DNA of 64,000 nt. Source: Trema orientale. Taxonomy: Eukaryota > Streptophyta > Magnoliopsida > Rosales > Cannabaceae. The position numbers and the translations under genes were made by a program. Numbering within the stretch: the stretch's first letter is position 1; each line of letters begins with the position of its first letter. Of this stretch, positions 23,049 through 34,300 are shown one piece after another. The stretch spans positions 171,063 through 235,062 of the forward strand of contig JXTC01000195.1 in the NCBI GenBank assembly GCA_002914845.1, read 5' to 3'. The notes beneath the pieces were generated by a model that was given only the letters and a program-made list of their open reading frames with translations, made no database searches and was not told the origin of the DNA.

Positions 23049-24969
23049 TTATTTTTCAGCCTTCTCTAATTCACCCGCCAAATTTAAAGTCTCTGCTGTG
23101 TCTTCCTTATTCTTGTTTTCTCTGTTCGGTTTGAATGGCCCTAGCTTTGTTTCAAGATCCTTAACTACAGAGATTAAGGATCTCACATCTCGAGCTTTTT
23201 CCAATTGACCGGACGATGATTCCTGTAACATCAGAAGTTCTTACAGTAATTAAAACTAACCAAGCAGTTGTTCGATAATCTTGAAATTACAAAATACAAG
23301 GCAAGTAGTAAGAACTTGCAAAATATGGTTTTATTCCTTCCATGGTTCTGTTTTGCAAATTAAGACCTCTAGAAGAGGCTACATTAAAATGCAAAGCTGC
23401 TCTTTGTATCTTAAAAAGAAACAACAGTATGCGGTTCTTAAAAATGCTATACTGGGAGATAGCTTGTTTTCACAAATGCAACAAAAGAAGTTCTAAGTTC
23501 TAATCAATGCTAGAGAATATGTACTAATTCTCTAAGTTTATGAGAATGACCATTGGAATAAAACCTGATACTCACCTTTTCAAGTTGGTCTACTCGTTGT
23601 TTCAGATCATCATCGGATGTTTTCTTGTGAATATTTCGAAGAACATAAAGCAAGTGAGAATGGACAGCACTCGAACGATGTTGTTCAAGCATGGAATGAG
23701 GTATAGGGGATTGGCAACCCACTGAATAGAAAGGGCAACTCACAAGCCTCATAGGACACACAGTAATACAATGTCTGTCCATCTCACGTCTCATGATACT
23801 CTCTGAGCACTTTTGTTCACATGGTATTATCTTAAAAGGACAACCAGAGTCATGCTTCTCCCTATGCCTTGAAGAAAACATGGCATTACATCCCTCATTC
23901 TCGCAAGTCATTGATCGAAAACCGCAGCTCCCAACATGCTCGGCAAGCTCTTCTGCAGAGTCAAATTTCATGCTGCAGTGATACTTGTTCTTGAAGTCAA
24001 CATTCTTGAGCAACGCTTGAGCTATGGCTTCCCTTTTATCATTCAACCAAAACCCATTAATCTCCATCTCTTGGACGAAATCGTCGATCTTGTCTTCTCT
24101 CTTTTCGCTCAGCAGCCATCCAGAAACCCGACTGAATAAGTTCCTCTTCAAACTTGCAAAGTCATCAACAAAGTCAGATATAATGTCATAAGGGTGGTCA
24201 GAAACTTCTACATCTGTACCACCTTCTAAGATGAAAGTCTCCGCAACAAAATTTTCACTTCTCTGAGTAATGTAATCAACCATTTCTTTTCTTAGCTCAA
24301 CAGCTACTGAAGCCGGGGTCTTGAAGATCTCTCCTGATGTGTTGTCAACACAAGCTGTAGCTATTCCAGGGAGGAAAGCCTGAGCTATTTTGTGAACTAG
24401 TTCTGTATCATATAGATTGCAATGGAATAAGGAAACTCCCTCTTTTCCATCCTCAATCTTTTCTGGTTTATGTTCAGTGTTAGTTGCTGGAATATCCATG
24501 CCTGAAGATGCCTGCAAAACAAAATTCAAGCCATAAAGCCACTTGGAACAAGCTATGAAATCACCTCTCATATAGTATAAATATATGTGTAATATCTGTG
24601 TGGGTGTGTATATTGTTCTTATACAGACAAATTTTGGAACCCAAAACTCTAAATAAGGGCCTTTACATAAATATTTTCATCTGGGTTTTTCTTCTTTCTG
24701 TTGATAATGAAATCCTAAGTCTCCATAGTCTTTTATGCTAATTCCTAATTTTAAAGCAAAATCCCTTTATAAAAAATTCATTTCTTAAATTCCCAGATAA
24801 ACAGATCAAACCCAAAACAGAGAAATTAAAAAAAAAAGAAAAAAAAGAACGTAATTAAAGCTAAAATGCGATTTTATATAAGTCAAAGCTTTAAATTTAA
24901 AAAAAAAAAAACAAGCGAATTTATGGATATCAAAATATTTTCCTTCTATTGGTTAAGAATTACCTGCAT
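23049..24969 (-). CDS. TRAF-type zinc-finger (TRAF-like) protein
   Basis: Three coding exons on the minus strand: 24969-24964 (only Met-Gln), 24511-23576 and 23222-23049, giving 371 residues. The N-terminal half (about 25-180) resembles plant TRAF-like proteins with LYDTELVHKIAQAFLPGIATACVDNT. Cys/His clusters near residues 181-282 (CSMKF, HVGSCGF, TCENEGC, HDSGCPF, CEQKC, HCITVCP, CPFYSVGC) form TRAF-type zinc fingers. The C-terminus (about 285-371) is charged and probably a coiled coil. No RING or MATH domain is visible, so an E3 role is not supported. The start uses a two-codon exon; an alternative is Met7 at 24497-24499. It is divergent with MED7 (926 bp between starts). The position beside HST and CPSF-A suggests an orthologue of Arabidopsis AT3G11950. 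Confidence 0.9.
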
Positions 24970-25894
24970 TTTTTTTCCAATGGCTTGAAGATCTGCTACC
25001 GAAGCTTCAAAATTGACTCTTTCAGATCCATAAAAACTGTACCAAAACTTAAAAATCTTTAAATTCAAAAGCGAAAAGAGATGAATTCTAAGCCTTTCCC
25101 AGAAAATCAATAAAAACCCAGATCAAAAATTATTTCCAAAAGGCATAGAGACGAGAAAATTTTGAGGGAAACTCTTTCAAAAATTAGGGGATTTCTTTTG
25201 TTTTTTAGCCAACTGTTATAACCGTCGTTTTCTCTCCTCCTCCTCCTCCTGTCTTTTTCTCTTTTTTATTTTTTATTTTCTAATGTGTTTTTTTTGTGTG
25301 TCTTTTTGACTATAATATTCACACTTTAATCTGAACCGCCAGTTTCTATTGCCGGCTGACGTGGACGGTCATGATTTTAAGTAAAAAGCTACGATTTATT
25401 TTCACCATAAATTGCGCTAATAAAGAAAGTCAAGTCAAACCAAGGACTTTCTCGTACTTTCCCTCTGCTTGTTTGGTTGCTGAGAAAGAAGGGGAAAATC
25501 GAAGAGAAAGTGTTCAGTGTTCAATTTGCTGGTTGCGCCCGCCCGAAATTGTCTGCTACAAAAGAGAATAGAAGGAGAAAATTGGTCTGTGACGAGCGGA
25601 GATTTCTACTTCTTTGAGGTTCGTCAGCTGAAATTTTTTCGAACGTTTGAGATTTTGATTTTCTGTTTCGTCTTTCATTTTCCGCGCTTTCTCAGTAACC
25701 AAACAGAAAGTTCAAATTGTGACCTAGAAATTCAGTACGCATTTTCCTTTTTCTTTTCGTTTTATCTTGTTTATCAGCGAAGAATTGGGAATTAGGGTTT
25801 TGATTGAGCTTTAATCTGGTTGATCCTCGAGAATTTGAACTAATTGTTTCGTTGAACTTGTTTGATGCTTAGGTTTGATTTGAAAAATCCAACA
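24970..25894. promoter_or_regulatory. Shared divergent promoter region of the TRAF-like and MED7 genes
   Basis: The two start codons point away from each other across 925 bp, which must hold both leaders and promoters. Visible motifs are TGACGTGG at 25357-25364 (bZIP/ACGT core) and a telo-box AGGGTTT at 25794-25800, common in leaders of plant housekeeping genes. A CT-rich tract lies at 25230-25262. No TATA box is convincing. Confidence 0.5.
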
Positions 25895-27837
25895 ATGGCG
25901 ACAGCTACGTACCCGCCACCGCCGCCGTATTACCGTCTCTACAAAGATTACCTCCAGGACCCCAAATCGGCTCCGGCGCCTCCTCCGCCTATTGAAGGGA
26001 CTTACGTCTGTTTTGGCGGCACCTACACTGTGAGAATTTCCTACCTTTTCTCCGTCTCAGAATTTTTATGAACCTTTGAAGTTAATATTCTAAAAAATTT
26101 TAGGAAATTTTAATTCTGAATGTGTTTATGGGAAAATGATTTTATGGAAATTGTGAAGAAATTTTTTCAACTTTCGGTTATGGATAAGTTTTAATCTTAA
26201 TGTGGTCAGTGGTTTTAGCCTGATTATTTTCAATGTTGAGGTCTAGATTTCGAAATTCTCATTCCTTAGAATGAAGAAGATTGTATTCTTAAGAATTTTG
26301 AATTTGTACATAATAGGATTATTTGATTGAACTCCCATTCTTATTTTCTTGGTGTTGAGTGGTTGAGCTTTTTGTGTCGTTTATATAGACAGATGATGTG
26401 CTTCCAAGTTTGGAAGAGCAAGGTTTGCGGCAGCTATACCCTAAAGGACCAAATATTGGTATAGATTCTAATACCTAAAGCTTTGTATCATTATCACGTT
26501 GATTAATACTGCTTTTCAGAGCTTAGGAAAGTTGGTTTGATATAATTTGGCTTTAAACGTCTGGTCACCAAATATGATGTTTTCTTATAGAGTTTGGTTG
26601 TGTTACACATGTTGGTTAGTTTTTTTGGTTAAACTATGATCCCTTTAATCAGCTTTTGATTGCCTGGGAAACTTAATTTGATATAATTTTGGCTTTAACC
26701 ATGTTTTATCAGTTATCACCACATATGTTGTTTTCTTCTAAAGTTTGGTTGAACTATAAAAGGTGCTTGGCTTATTGGTTTAGATGTGTGGTCTTTTATC
26801 AGCGTGGTACAGTTGTAACAGCATGAATAAGAAAATGTAGTGACAGCAAGAAATGAGGAATCATTGGAGAATACTTTAACCTGCAGAAAAAAAAGTCAGA
26901 ACATTGTTATTAGATGCGTGTAATTTTTCGCTACCTTTGGTCTTGAGACTAATTTTTGATTGATAATTTAACACGGGGGTAAAATGACTAACTTGTCTCC
27001 TAAAAGTTTAACCCTTTTACATTAATATAGGTATGGGTAAAAGTAAAACGGGTCTCAGGAAATGTGTGATTTTGTATTCCGATTTATTCATTGGTCATGG
27101 CTGTTTATTTGTTTCGATATTCTTTGTATTCGGATTTATTCATTTGTCATGGCTATCTATGTGTTCTGATATTCTTTGCGTCTAGATTCCTTGGTCTACT
27201 TTTCTAACGAAATTTTTTATCCCTTTTAGATTTTAAGAAGGAATTGAGGTCACTTAATAGAGAATTACAGCTACAGATTTTGGAACTTGCCGATGTTCTT
27301 GTTGAGAGACCATCACAATATGCAAGGAGAGTGGAGGATATATCTCTTATATTCAAAAACTTGCATCATCTCCTCAATTCAATACGGCCTCATCAGGTAA
27401 AACGTTTGAAGTACTTAGAACATCAATTCTTGGTCTGTCTTAGAGAATCTTTTGGGTACAAGAACATCATTTCTTCGTCTGCATTAGAGAATCAACTTCA
27501 AATTGTTATCATTACCCTGCAGGCTAGAGCAACACTCATTCACATTCTAGAACTTCAGATTCTACATCGTAAACAAGCTGTGGAGGATATCAAAAGGTTT
27601 GGTTTCAGTGATTTACTGAGATATTCCATAAGCACTTTTTAAGATGAAATTGTTCTCAATGTTATGTTACTTGGAGCATTTGAAAGAAAATCACTCTCTG
27701 ATCTGAACAAGGTTCAACTCCATGGTTTGTTCTAACTATTGTTTTCTTAACTCCTTTCTTTTTCTCCTTTGTGTAGGAGGAGAGAAGAAGCGCAGAGACT
27801 TCTCAAGGGGTCCCTTGGAGCATTCGATGCACACTAA
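25895..27837 (+). CDS. MED7: Mediator complex subunit 7
   Basis: Five exons: 25895-26029, 26389-26458, 27230-27396, 27523-27596 and 27777-27837, giving 168 residues, the usual length. MED7 lies in the middle module of Mediator, pairs with MED21 and MED31, and links transcription factors to RNA polymerase II in the nucleus. The N-terminus MATATYPPPPPYYRLYKDY and the block PPPPIEGTYVCFGGTYT are diagnostic. KKELRSLNRELQLQILELAD, NLHHLLNSIRPHQ, ARATLIHILELQI and KQAVEDIKRRREEAQRLLK follow as helical coiled-coil segments. The ATG at 25895 was preferred over an upstream in-frame ATG at 25862 because it starts the conserved motif. Arabidopsis has two copies (MED7A and MED7B). Confidence 0.96.
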
Positions 27838-28434
27838 GATAAAACGATGTTCTTTTTGGTGAAGTTGTGAATTGTTCTACTGACTTAATTGAAGCTTCTT
27901 GGAATTTTGGCACTTAAAAGCTTCTAGTATTTGTGGTTGTTACTCATCACTGTTTTATGTATTAGAAACAATTGTCGTTTCTCCCTTTTTTTGTTTCCTT
28001 TCTATCCTAAAATGTAGAAACTTGAGAGTTCCTTAGATCTTCCTCTTTGTCTCTTTTTGGACGAGTTTTAAAGTTAAAGAAAGGGTAAGAGTAATCACTT
28101 AAACAAAAAAATAAGGATCATGCGGTATATTAGTGGCAACAGTTTTACTTCATGCTTTGAGCGAAGGATAATTTACACCATGCATAGGATGTCTCAGTGG
28201 CTAGCTTCTCTTGTTTTGACAATTTTCCTTAATGAATTATCTTTCTTGAGAACTTAAAACGGACCTTTTTTTTTTATACATAAAACAGACCTTTTTAAAC
28301 CAAAGAAATATGTCCAACTCAAATAGCGACATCTTTGTTGATGGGCGCAAGAAATCTTAGTTCAAAAAGTTGAGTCTGTTCCAGAAAACAATTAATAAAT
28401 TAAAGAATAGAAATTCTGAAACTGTTGCACACTT
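27838..28434. other. 3' flank of MED7
   Basis: Holds the MED7 3' UTR, with T-rich stretches at about 27985 and 28268. No further gene is seen. Confidence 0.5.
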
Positions 28435-29000
28435 TCTCCTTGACTAGTTTTATTAAGAGATTACACATTTTTGGAGATTACCTACTAGGTATTCGTGTTT
28501 GATGATGACTCCAGCACTCACCTACTACGTGACCTTCACCTAGAGGAACGAGTTTGATTAATGACATAGGATTTCCTAGATTTTCCTATATAGAAGGCTT
28601 AAATAACAATGTAACAAAGTACATAAACAAAATACAATGATAAGTCGTAGTTACAAATATAGCATGATATATTTGACAAGTTAATAGTTACGGTAAGATA
28701 TTTTCTTCTTGACAAGTTTCATTGAGAGATTACAAGGGTTAGGTTGGTAACAAATTGAAAAATACCCTAAATACTCACAAAAGTAAATGGTCACTCCGGT
28801 GATCACCGACTAGGTATTAGGGTTTGAGGATGACTCCAACACTCCTGCTAGACGACTGGTCACCTAGAGGGGCAAGTTTAATTACTAACATAGGACTTTT
28901 CTAGATTCCCCTCTATAGAAGGCTTAAATTACATTCTAGCAAAATAAATAATCACACTACAATAATAAATCATATCGTGGTTAAAAATATAGCACGATAA
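28435..29000. repeat. Imperfect tandem duplication, about 280-bp unit
   Basis: Copies near 28435-28690 and 28705-29000 share GAGATTACA, GACTAGGTATT/CTACTAGGTATT, TTTGA(T/G)GATGACTCCA, CACTC, GTCACCTAGAGG or TTCACCTAGAGG, GACATAGGA, CTAGATT and TATAGAAGGCTTAAAT. The divergence indicates an old event. The unit is not recognised as a known element. Confidence 0.75.
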
Positions 29001-29288
29001 TAACCATATTTGATTATTTTCTCCCATATAAGTGCTAAATACACCCTTTTTTTTACTTTTTTTTATACTCTCCAGTTTTATTGTCTGAACGTAACTTCCA
29101 CTATCAGTTTAATATATTTTAATAATGCAACGAACCATAGTGGAATCCACGTGTTAAGTAGTGAGACTAAAAGAGTACAAAAACGAGTGTAAAGGAGAGG
29201 AATAAAGTTTTTTTTTATCCCAGACCGGATAATTTTACGATTGATGTGACCTCCTTTTTAAAAAGTGTGCCCACATGAATACTTATTT

Positions 29289-30177
29289 GGGTTAATGGCA
29301 CAATTGGTCCCCAACCTATGATCATTTTGGTATATTAGTCCTCAACCTTTTTTTTTGTGGCATTTAAGTCCTAAACGTTTGTTTTTTTAGCACCATTAGT
29401 CTTTTTGGTATATTCCATCCAAGATTCCGTTAAAATTTATTTGAATGAGAGAAATTTTACACGATTGATCTTGAATTTCAATTGTTTAATAATTTGATCT
29501 ATAATTTTTTTTGATATTCATGTTTCCTATTAACAATATTGCATTCACCAATCTTTCAGAAAATTAAAATTCTAAAAATTAATTTTTTGAAAGATTGACA
29601 GATACAATTACATAAAAAAAATGAACATTTAATAGAAAACTATAAAATTTTTCAGTCTTATTTGCTGCAAATAGTTAATTAATTTTTTTAGAATAACCAT
29701 TCATAATTACATGAATATTTAATGGATGTAGTACATTTTCAGTCAAATTTGACTAGTATAAAAGCGTGTATGACTGTATGCAAAAAATTTTTAGTTTTAA
29801 AAATGGTAAGATAATTATTTTTTATTCATAAAGTTAATATAGTTTGACATAAACTAAAGTTTATTAGTATAATTTTTTCTTTTTTGAATTTGATTTTTAA
29901 ATGAACTATTTGTTTTATATCCGTCTTTAAATTTTAATTTTCTGAAAGATTGACAAATGCATTATGGACCAAAGTGTTAAACAATTGAAAATTCGAGATC
30001 AATGGTGTAAAATTTCTCTCATTCAAATAAATTTTAACGGAATCTTGGATGAAATATACCAAAAGGACTAATGGTGCCAAAAAGACAAACGTTTAGGACT
30101 TAAATGCCACAAAAAAAAGGTTGAGCACCAATATGCCAAATTGAACATAGGTTGGGGACCAATGGTGCCATTAACCC
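29289..30177. mobile_element. Mutator-type MITE, 889 bp, with 9-bp target-site duplication
   Basis: Begins GGGTTAATGGCACAATTGGT and ends with its inverse (ACCAATGGTGCCATTAACCC). The inverted arms are about 240 bp long, including TAAGTCCTAAACGTTTG and AAATTTTACACGATTGATC with their counterparts. The 9-bp TACTTATTT lies directly on both sides (29280-29288 and 30178-30186), which is diagnostic of Mutator-like transposition. The centre is AT-rich with no transposase, so it is non-autonomous. Perfect flanks suggest a fairly young insertion. Confidence 0.9.
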
Positions 30178-30224
30178 TACTTATTTTAGAGAAAAATAGG
30201 CCCTCTACGACATTTTTAGTAAAG

Positions 30225-30560
30225 AATTAGAAAAATACAGTGATCTCAATTTTTTCCAGATTTAGTATCACATTTTTTAGAAAAATACCATTTTTTGAAA
30301 ATTTTTAAGAAAATATCATTTTTTAAAATATTAACCAGTAACTGGTAATCATTTTTCGAGCACTGGTGACTAGTAACCAAATGTATTTATAACTGATATA
30401 TAACTGGTGACTGATAATCGGTAACCAGATTTCAGAAGCTGGTAACTAGTAACTATTTTAAAAATAATATTTTTCTAAAAACTACATAAAAAGTGATATT
30501 TTTCTTAAAAAAACTATAAAATTAGGAAAAAAAAACTGATACACTATATTTTTGTAATTA
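30225..30560. repeat. Inverted repeat with a core of AACTGGTAAC-type short repeats
   Basis: Outer arms of the AGAAAAATACCATTTTTTGA/AAAGTGATATTTTTCTTAAA kind face each other. Between them, CCAGTAACTGGTAATC, CTGGTGACTAGTAACC, AACTGGTGACTGATAATCGG, AACCAG and CTGGTAACTAGTAAC form overlapping short direct and inverted repeats (about 30325-30455). This is probably a degraded MITE. Confidence 0.5.
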
Positions 30561-30714
30561 TTTTTTATTTTTATAGGTAAATATGTTAGAAACTTTTATT
30601 TTTATGCATCGTTTTTCCTCTACGTGACTCGTGTTAAGTATTATACAAGATAAATATCACTCCTCAAAAGAAAGTCCAAATAGCATTGTTCTTTTCTCCC
30701 AATATTGTAGAGTA

Positions 30715-30832
30715 ATGCTCTATCCTATAATGATATATTTGTCTGTCACTAGATGATTTAATTAATAAACTAGGTCTCACATGAATTCTATTTGAATTAT
30801 AATTATAATTAATTAGTGACAGACTGACTCAT
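30715..30832. mobile_element. Degenerate relative of the 14650 MITE
   Basis: Contains AATGCTCTAT, TCTGTCACTAGATGATTTAATTAA and TTAGTGACAGACTGACTCATTA, the same arms as the element at 14650-14826, with the right terminus lost or diverged. Confidence 0.55.
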
Positions 30833-30959
30833 TAGTTAGAGTCCTAACTCCAAAGTTCGAGTCACCAAAGTTTGCAACAAGTTAAAGAAAAAAAAAAAAG
30901 AGTATTAAATCAACTTTGGACAAAGAAAACCCCCAAAACTGGGTAACTGGATACACATC

Positions 30960-30981
30960 TGACGTCACACCGTAACACGTG
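30960..30981 (+). promoter_or_regulatory. Palindromic TGACGTCA and CACGTG motifs upstream of the CPSF-A gene
   Basis: TGACGTCA at 30960-30967 and the G-box CACGTG at 30976-30981 lie about 400 bp before the start codon. Both are perfect palindromic bZIP/bHLH core sites. Role inferred from motif only. Confidence 0.4.
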
Positions 30982-31383
30982 GTGATTTTAGGGCCTAGGC
31001 GACAAAGTGGGCCCAATATCTTCTCATATTAGGGCCGGGTTACCCAACATCCGGAAAGGATCACCTGATCGGTAACTGAAAACAGTAGACGGAGGCGATC
31101 GTTTCCCGTTTTATAATATTTATTTAACTTAATTTATGCAAAAATACGATACACACTCTCTCTCTCTTTAGGACTCGGTGGAAGAAGAAGCTTACTTGGG
31201 ATGTCCGTACTGAGACACATGGAGCTCTGAGACAGTCACTGAGAACAAGGAGAAGCTTTTTCTCACTTCTCTTCTTTAGCCCTAGATTTTTATTTATTTA
31301 TTTTTTTTGAGATTTTCCCGAGAAACAAACAGAGGCAAAAAGAGAAAGAAAATAAATAAAAAGAGAAAAGCTTTTGGCTAGTA

Positions 31384-34300
31384 ATGGCGTTATCGGAGGA
31401 GGAGTGCTCTTCAGCGAAATCGCGATCGTCATCTTCGGCGGCGGCGTCGTCCTCGAGCAGCGGCAGCAGCAGCAGCACTCACTACCTGGCCAAGTGCGTC
31501 CTCAGAGGAAGCGTCGTTCTCCACGTCGTCTATGGTCGAATCCGGTCCCCGACCTCCCTCGACGTCGTTTTCGGCAAGGTCCGGTCCTCTCTTCTTCCAC
31601 CATTTCCTCATTTATGTCGTTTTTCGTGCTTTATTGTCGTTTTTCTTGTTCGGTTAGACGTAATTAGAATCAAGTAGCGAAAAAATGAATGAATATGAGT
31701 GTGCCTTTCGCAGACTTCTTCTAGATTTTTCAATTCGTAAAAGTTCTGTCAATTTTTGGTGATTTTGTTTTGTAAAGTTCTTGCCATTTGCTTTGTTGAT
31801 TGGTTTCGCAATCATCTATGGCGTTTTTATTTTTTTGGGAGCTCAACAATGGTTACTTTGAAGATTGGGTTGCTTATTTTTTATTTTATTTTATCATTAT
31901 TATTATTTTTTTCGGGGTGTTAAAAATGGTTCAAGTCTTTGCGTGATTTTGTATATAGATTCCACTATTAGCTGTCGGGGTTTTTCATTTCGTTTTTGGA
32001 GCTGAACAATGGGCACTTCTTTTTTTGGTCGTGTGTACAAATAAATTCAGGAGACGTCTATAGAACTGGTAATTATAGGGGAAGATGGGATAGTGCAATC
32101 TGTAAGCGAGCAGCCTGTGTTTGGGACGATTAAAGACCTTGCCATTTTACCCTGGAAAGATAAGTTCTCGCCGCGCAATCCACAGGTTTGTGAGTTGCTG
32201 CAAGTATTTATGGCATTATTTTCTGAAAGTGAGACTAAATTTGTGTATGCGGCGAAATAAGTTCATGTTGGTAGACGCTTTTTTCTATTCTGTGAATATC
32301 ATATGTTACTTTCTTCTTGTGGTAGATGCTGGGAAGAGATTATTTACTAGTTCTTTCGGATTCTGGGAAGCTCTCGATTCTATCATTTTGCAATGAAATG
32401 CACAGGTATTCTTTGTTGTATTTCTTTCTTCGTTTTCGTTCCTTGAAAACAAGTAGTAGTTTTGCTTGGTTACTAGTTTTGAACTGATTCTTTGTCTGTC
32501 GGGTACGGGTGGACTGTTCAAAAAGGTTCTTCCCAGAGACACAAGTTCAACTTTCACCTCCTGGAAACTTAAGGGATCAGCTTGGAAGATTGCTGGCTGT
32601 TGATTCCAGGTCAATGGCTACTCTGCTTGTATGCATATATGTGAATGCTTAAGTGATTTTCGTGTGGTTTGATGTATACTTGTTTATCTATTTGTTCCTA
32701 CTTTCTCTTTCTTTCAAATGAACATGAATTTAGGTCACCACTTCGATCTTTATTATATTATGATTTCATTATTTGTGACTCTCTGAATTAAGTTCATGTT
32801 ACACTGTCCAGTGGCACAAATTTTATAATTCGTTCTCATGTATTCAAATAATTCATTAAAGAGTTTTAGTTTGGAGTCTGGCATATAATTTATTTATATT
32901 AAAATATTCTGGACTCTGGGCATATAATTTATGTTAGCGAGAATGGGTAAAATCTGCTTATGTTAACAAAACACGTCCAGTAATAGCTTTTTATGTATAT
33001 GCCAGACTGTTAAAGTTTATATAATTGATTGAGGAGATGAAACTACAAGAATGTTGGGAGGAGCCAGAGCAGTGCTGAGGCTTATACATGATGAGCCACC
33101 TGTTATGCTTCTATAAATGTTTTTGCAGTATTCTTTGTCTAGTGCCATTATTTAAATATGGACAAAAACAAGCTCTATTCAAGTTCATGAACTGAAATCA
33201 AGTAGAGTTGGAAGTAGGACATAAATCCTTATTTTGTGCATTTGAGCTTTCTGCCTGTTTTCTTTCCAGGTCTAAATTATTGTATGTATGAAATATGTTC
33301 CCCTGACAAATTAACAGTTAAAAGAAAAGCGGAGACATGACTCTGAATTTTTTTGTGATTTTCTTTGGTCCTTCTGTTCTTTTACTTTACAGTGGATCTT
33401 TCATTGCTGCAAGTGCCTATGAAAACCAATTGGCTATGTTCTCTGTTTCAGTATCTGCAGGCAGTGATATCATTGATAAGGTAGGTGTTTCTTCTCTCTT
33501 TCTTTCTGAATAAAATTCTCTAAATTATGCCGTCTTGTGAAGTGTGAATAGATCCATCCTGCTGTAATTATTAGAGAGAACATGTTACACCTTTTTTTTT
33601 TTTGTTTTCTTGACTATTTGTTGAAAACTTTTCAAGCAAGGTTATTAAATTGTTCTATGGTGCCACTATTTCAGAAAATACTTTATCCTCCTGAAAATGA
33701 AGGAGACGTGAGCACAGCTAGAAGCATTCAAAAGAACAGTATAAGTGGTACCATATGGGGCATGTGCTTCATTTCAAAAGATCCTTGTCGACCAAGTAAG
33801 GGGCAAAATCCTGTACTTGCCATTCTTCTAAATAGGTATGCCAGTTATGAGAGTTGAAGTTACAGTTTTATCTTTTGGTTTAGCTTGCCTTAGGATTCAC
33901 TTTCTCGTCATTTTTGAATGTTTGTTGAGCCTTGAGGTTTATCTTACTGAAAAACCTTTTTTTTTTTTTTCCTTCTTTCTCAGGAGACGAGCACTCCTTA
34001 ATGAACTTTTGTTATTGGAATGGAACATTAGAGATCATGCTGTTTCTGTTCTATCACAGTATGTCAAAGATGGGCCTTTGGCGTATGACATTGTTGAAGT
34101 TCCTCATTCTTATGGATTTGCCATCGTGTTCAGGGTGGGTGATGCTCTCTTAATGGATCTTAGAGATGCTCATAAACCCTGTTGTGTCTATAGAACAAAC
34201 TTAAATTTTTTACCCCATGCAGTGGAGGAGCAGAATTTTGTTGAAGAGTCAAGCAGAGTGCAACATGATGTTGATGATGAAGGTTTATTTAATGTTGCTG

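Noticed and set aside
30823-30900. AGTTCGAGTC with an A-rich tail, resembling a tRNA/SINE B-box
   Set aside because: The A-box is not convincing and it overlaps the end of a degraded MITE; kept out as a separate feature.
33838-33983. Open frame upstream of CPSF-A exon 7, with a possible alternative start
   Set aside because: It is intron 6 read through in frame; the family sequence continues correctly from exon 6 to exon 7 by splicing.
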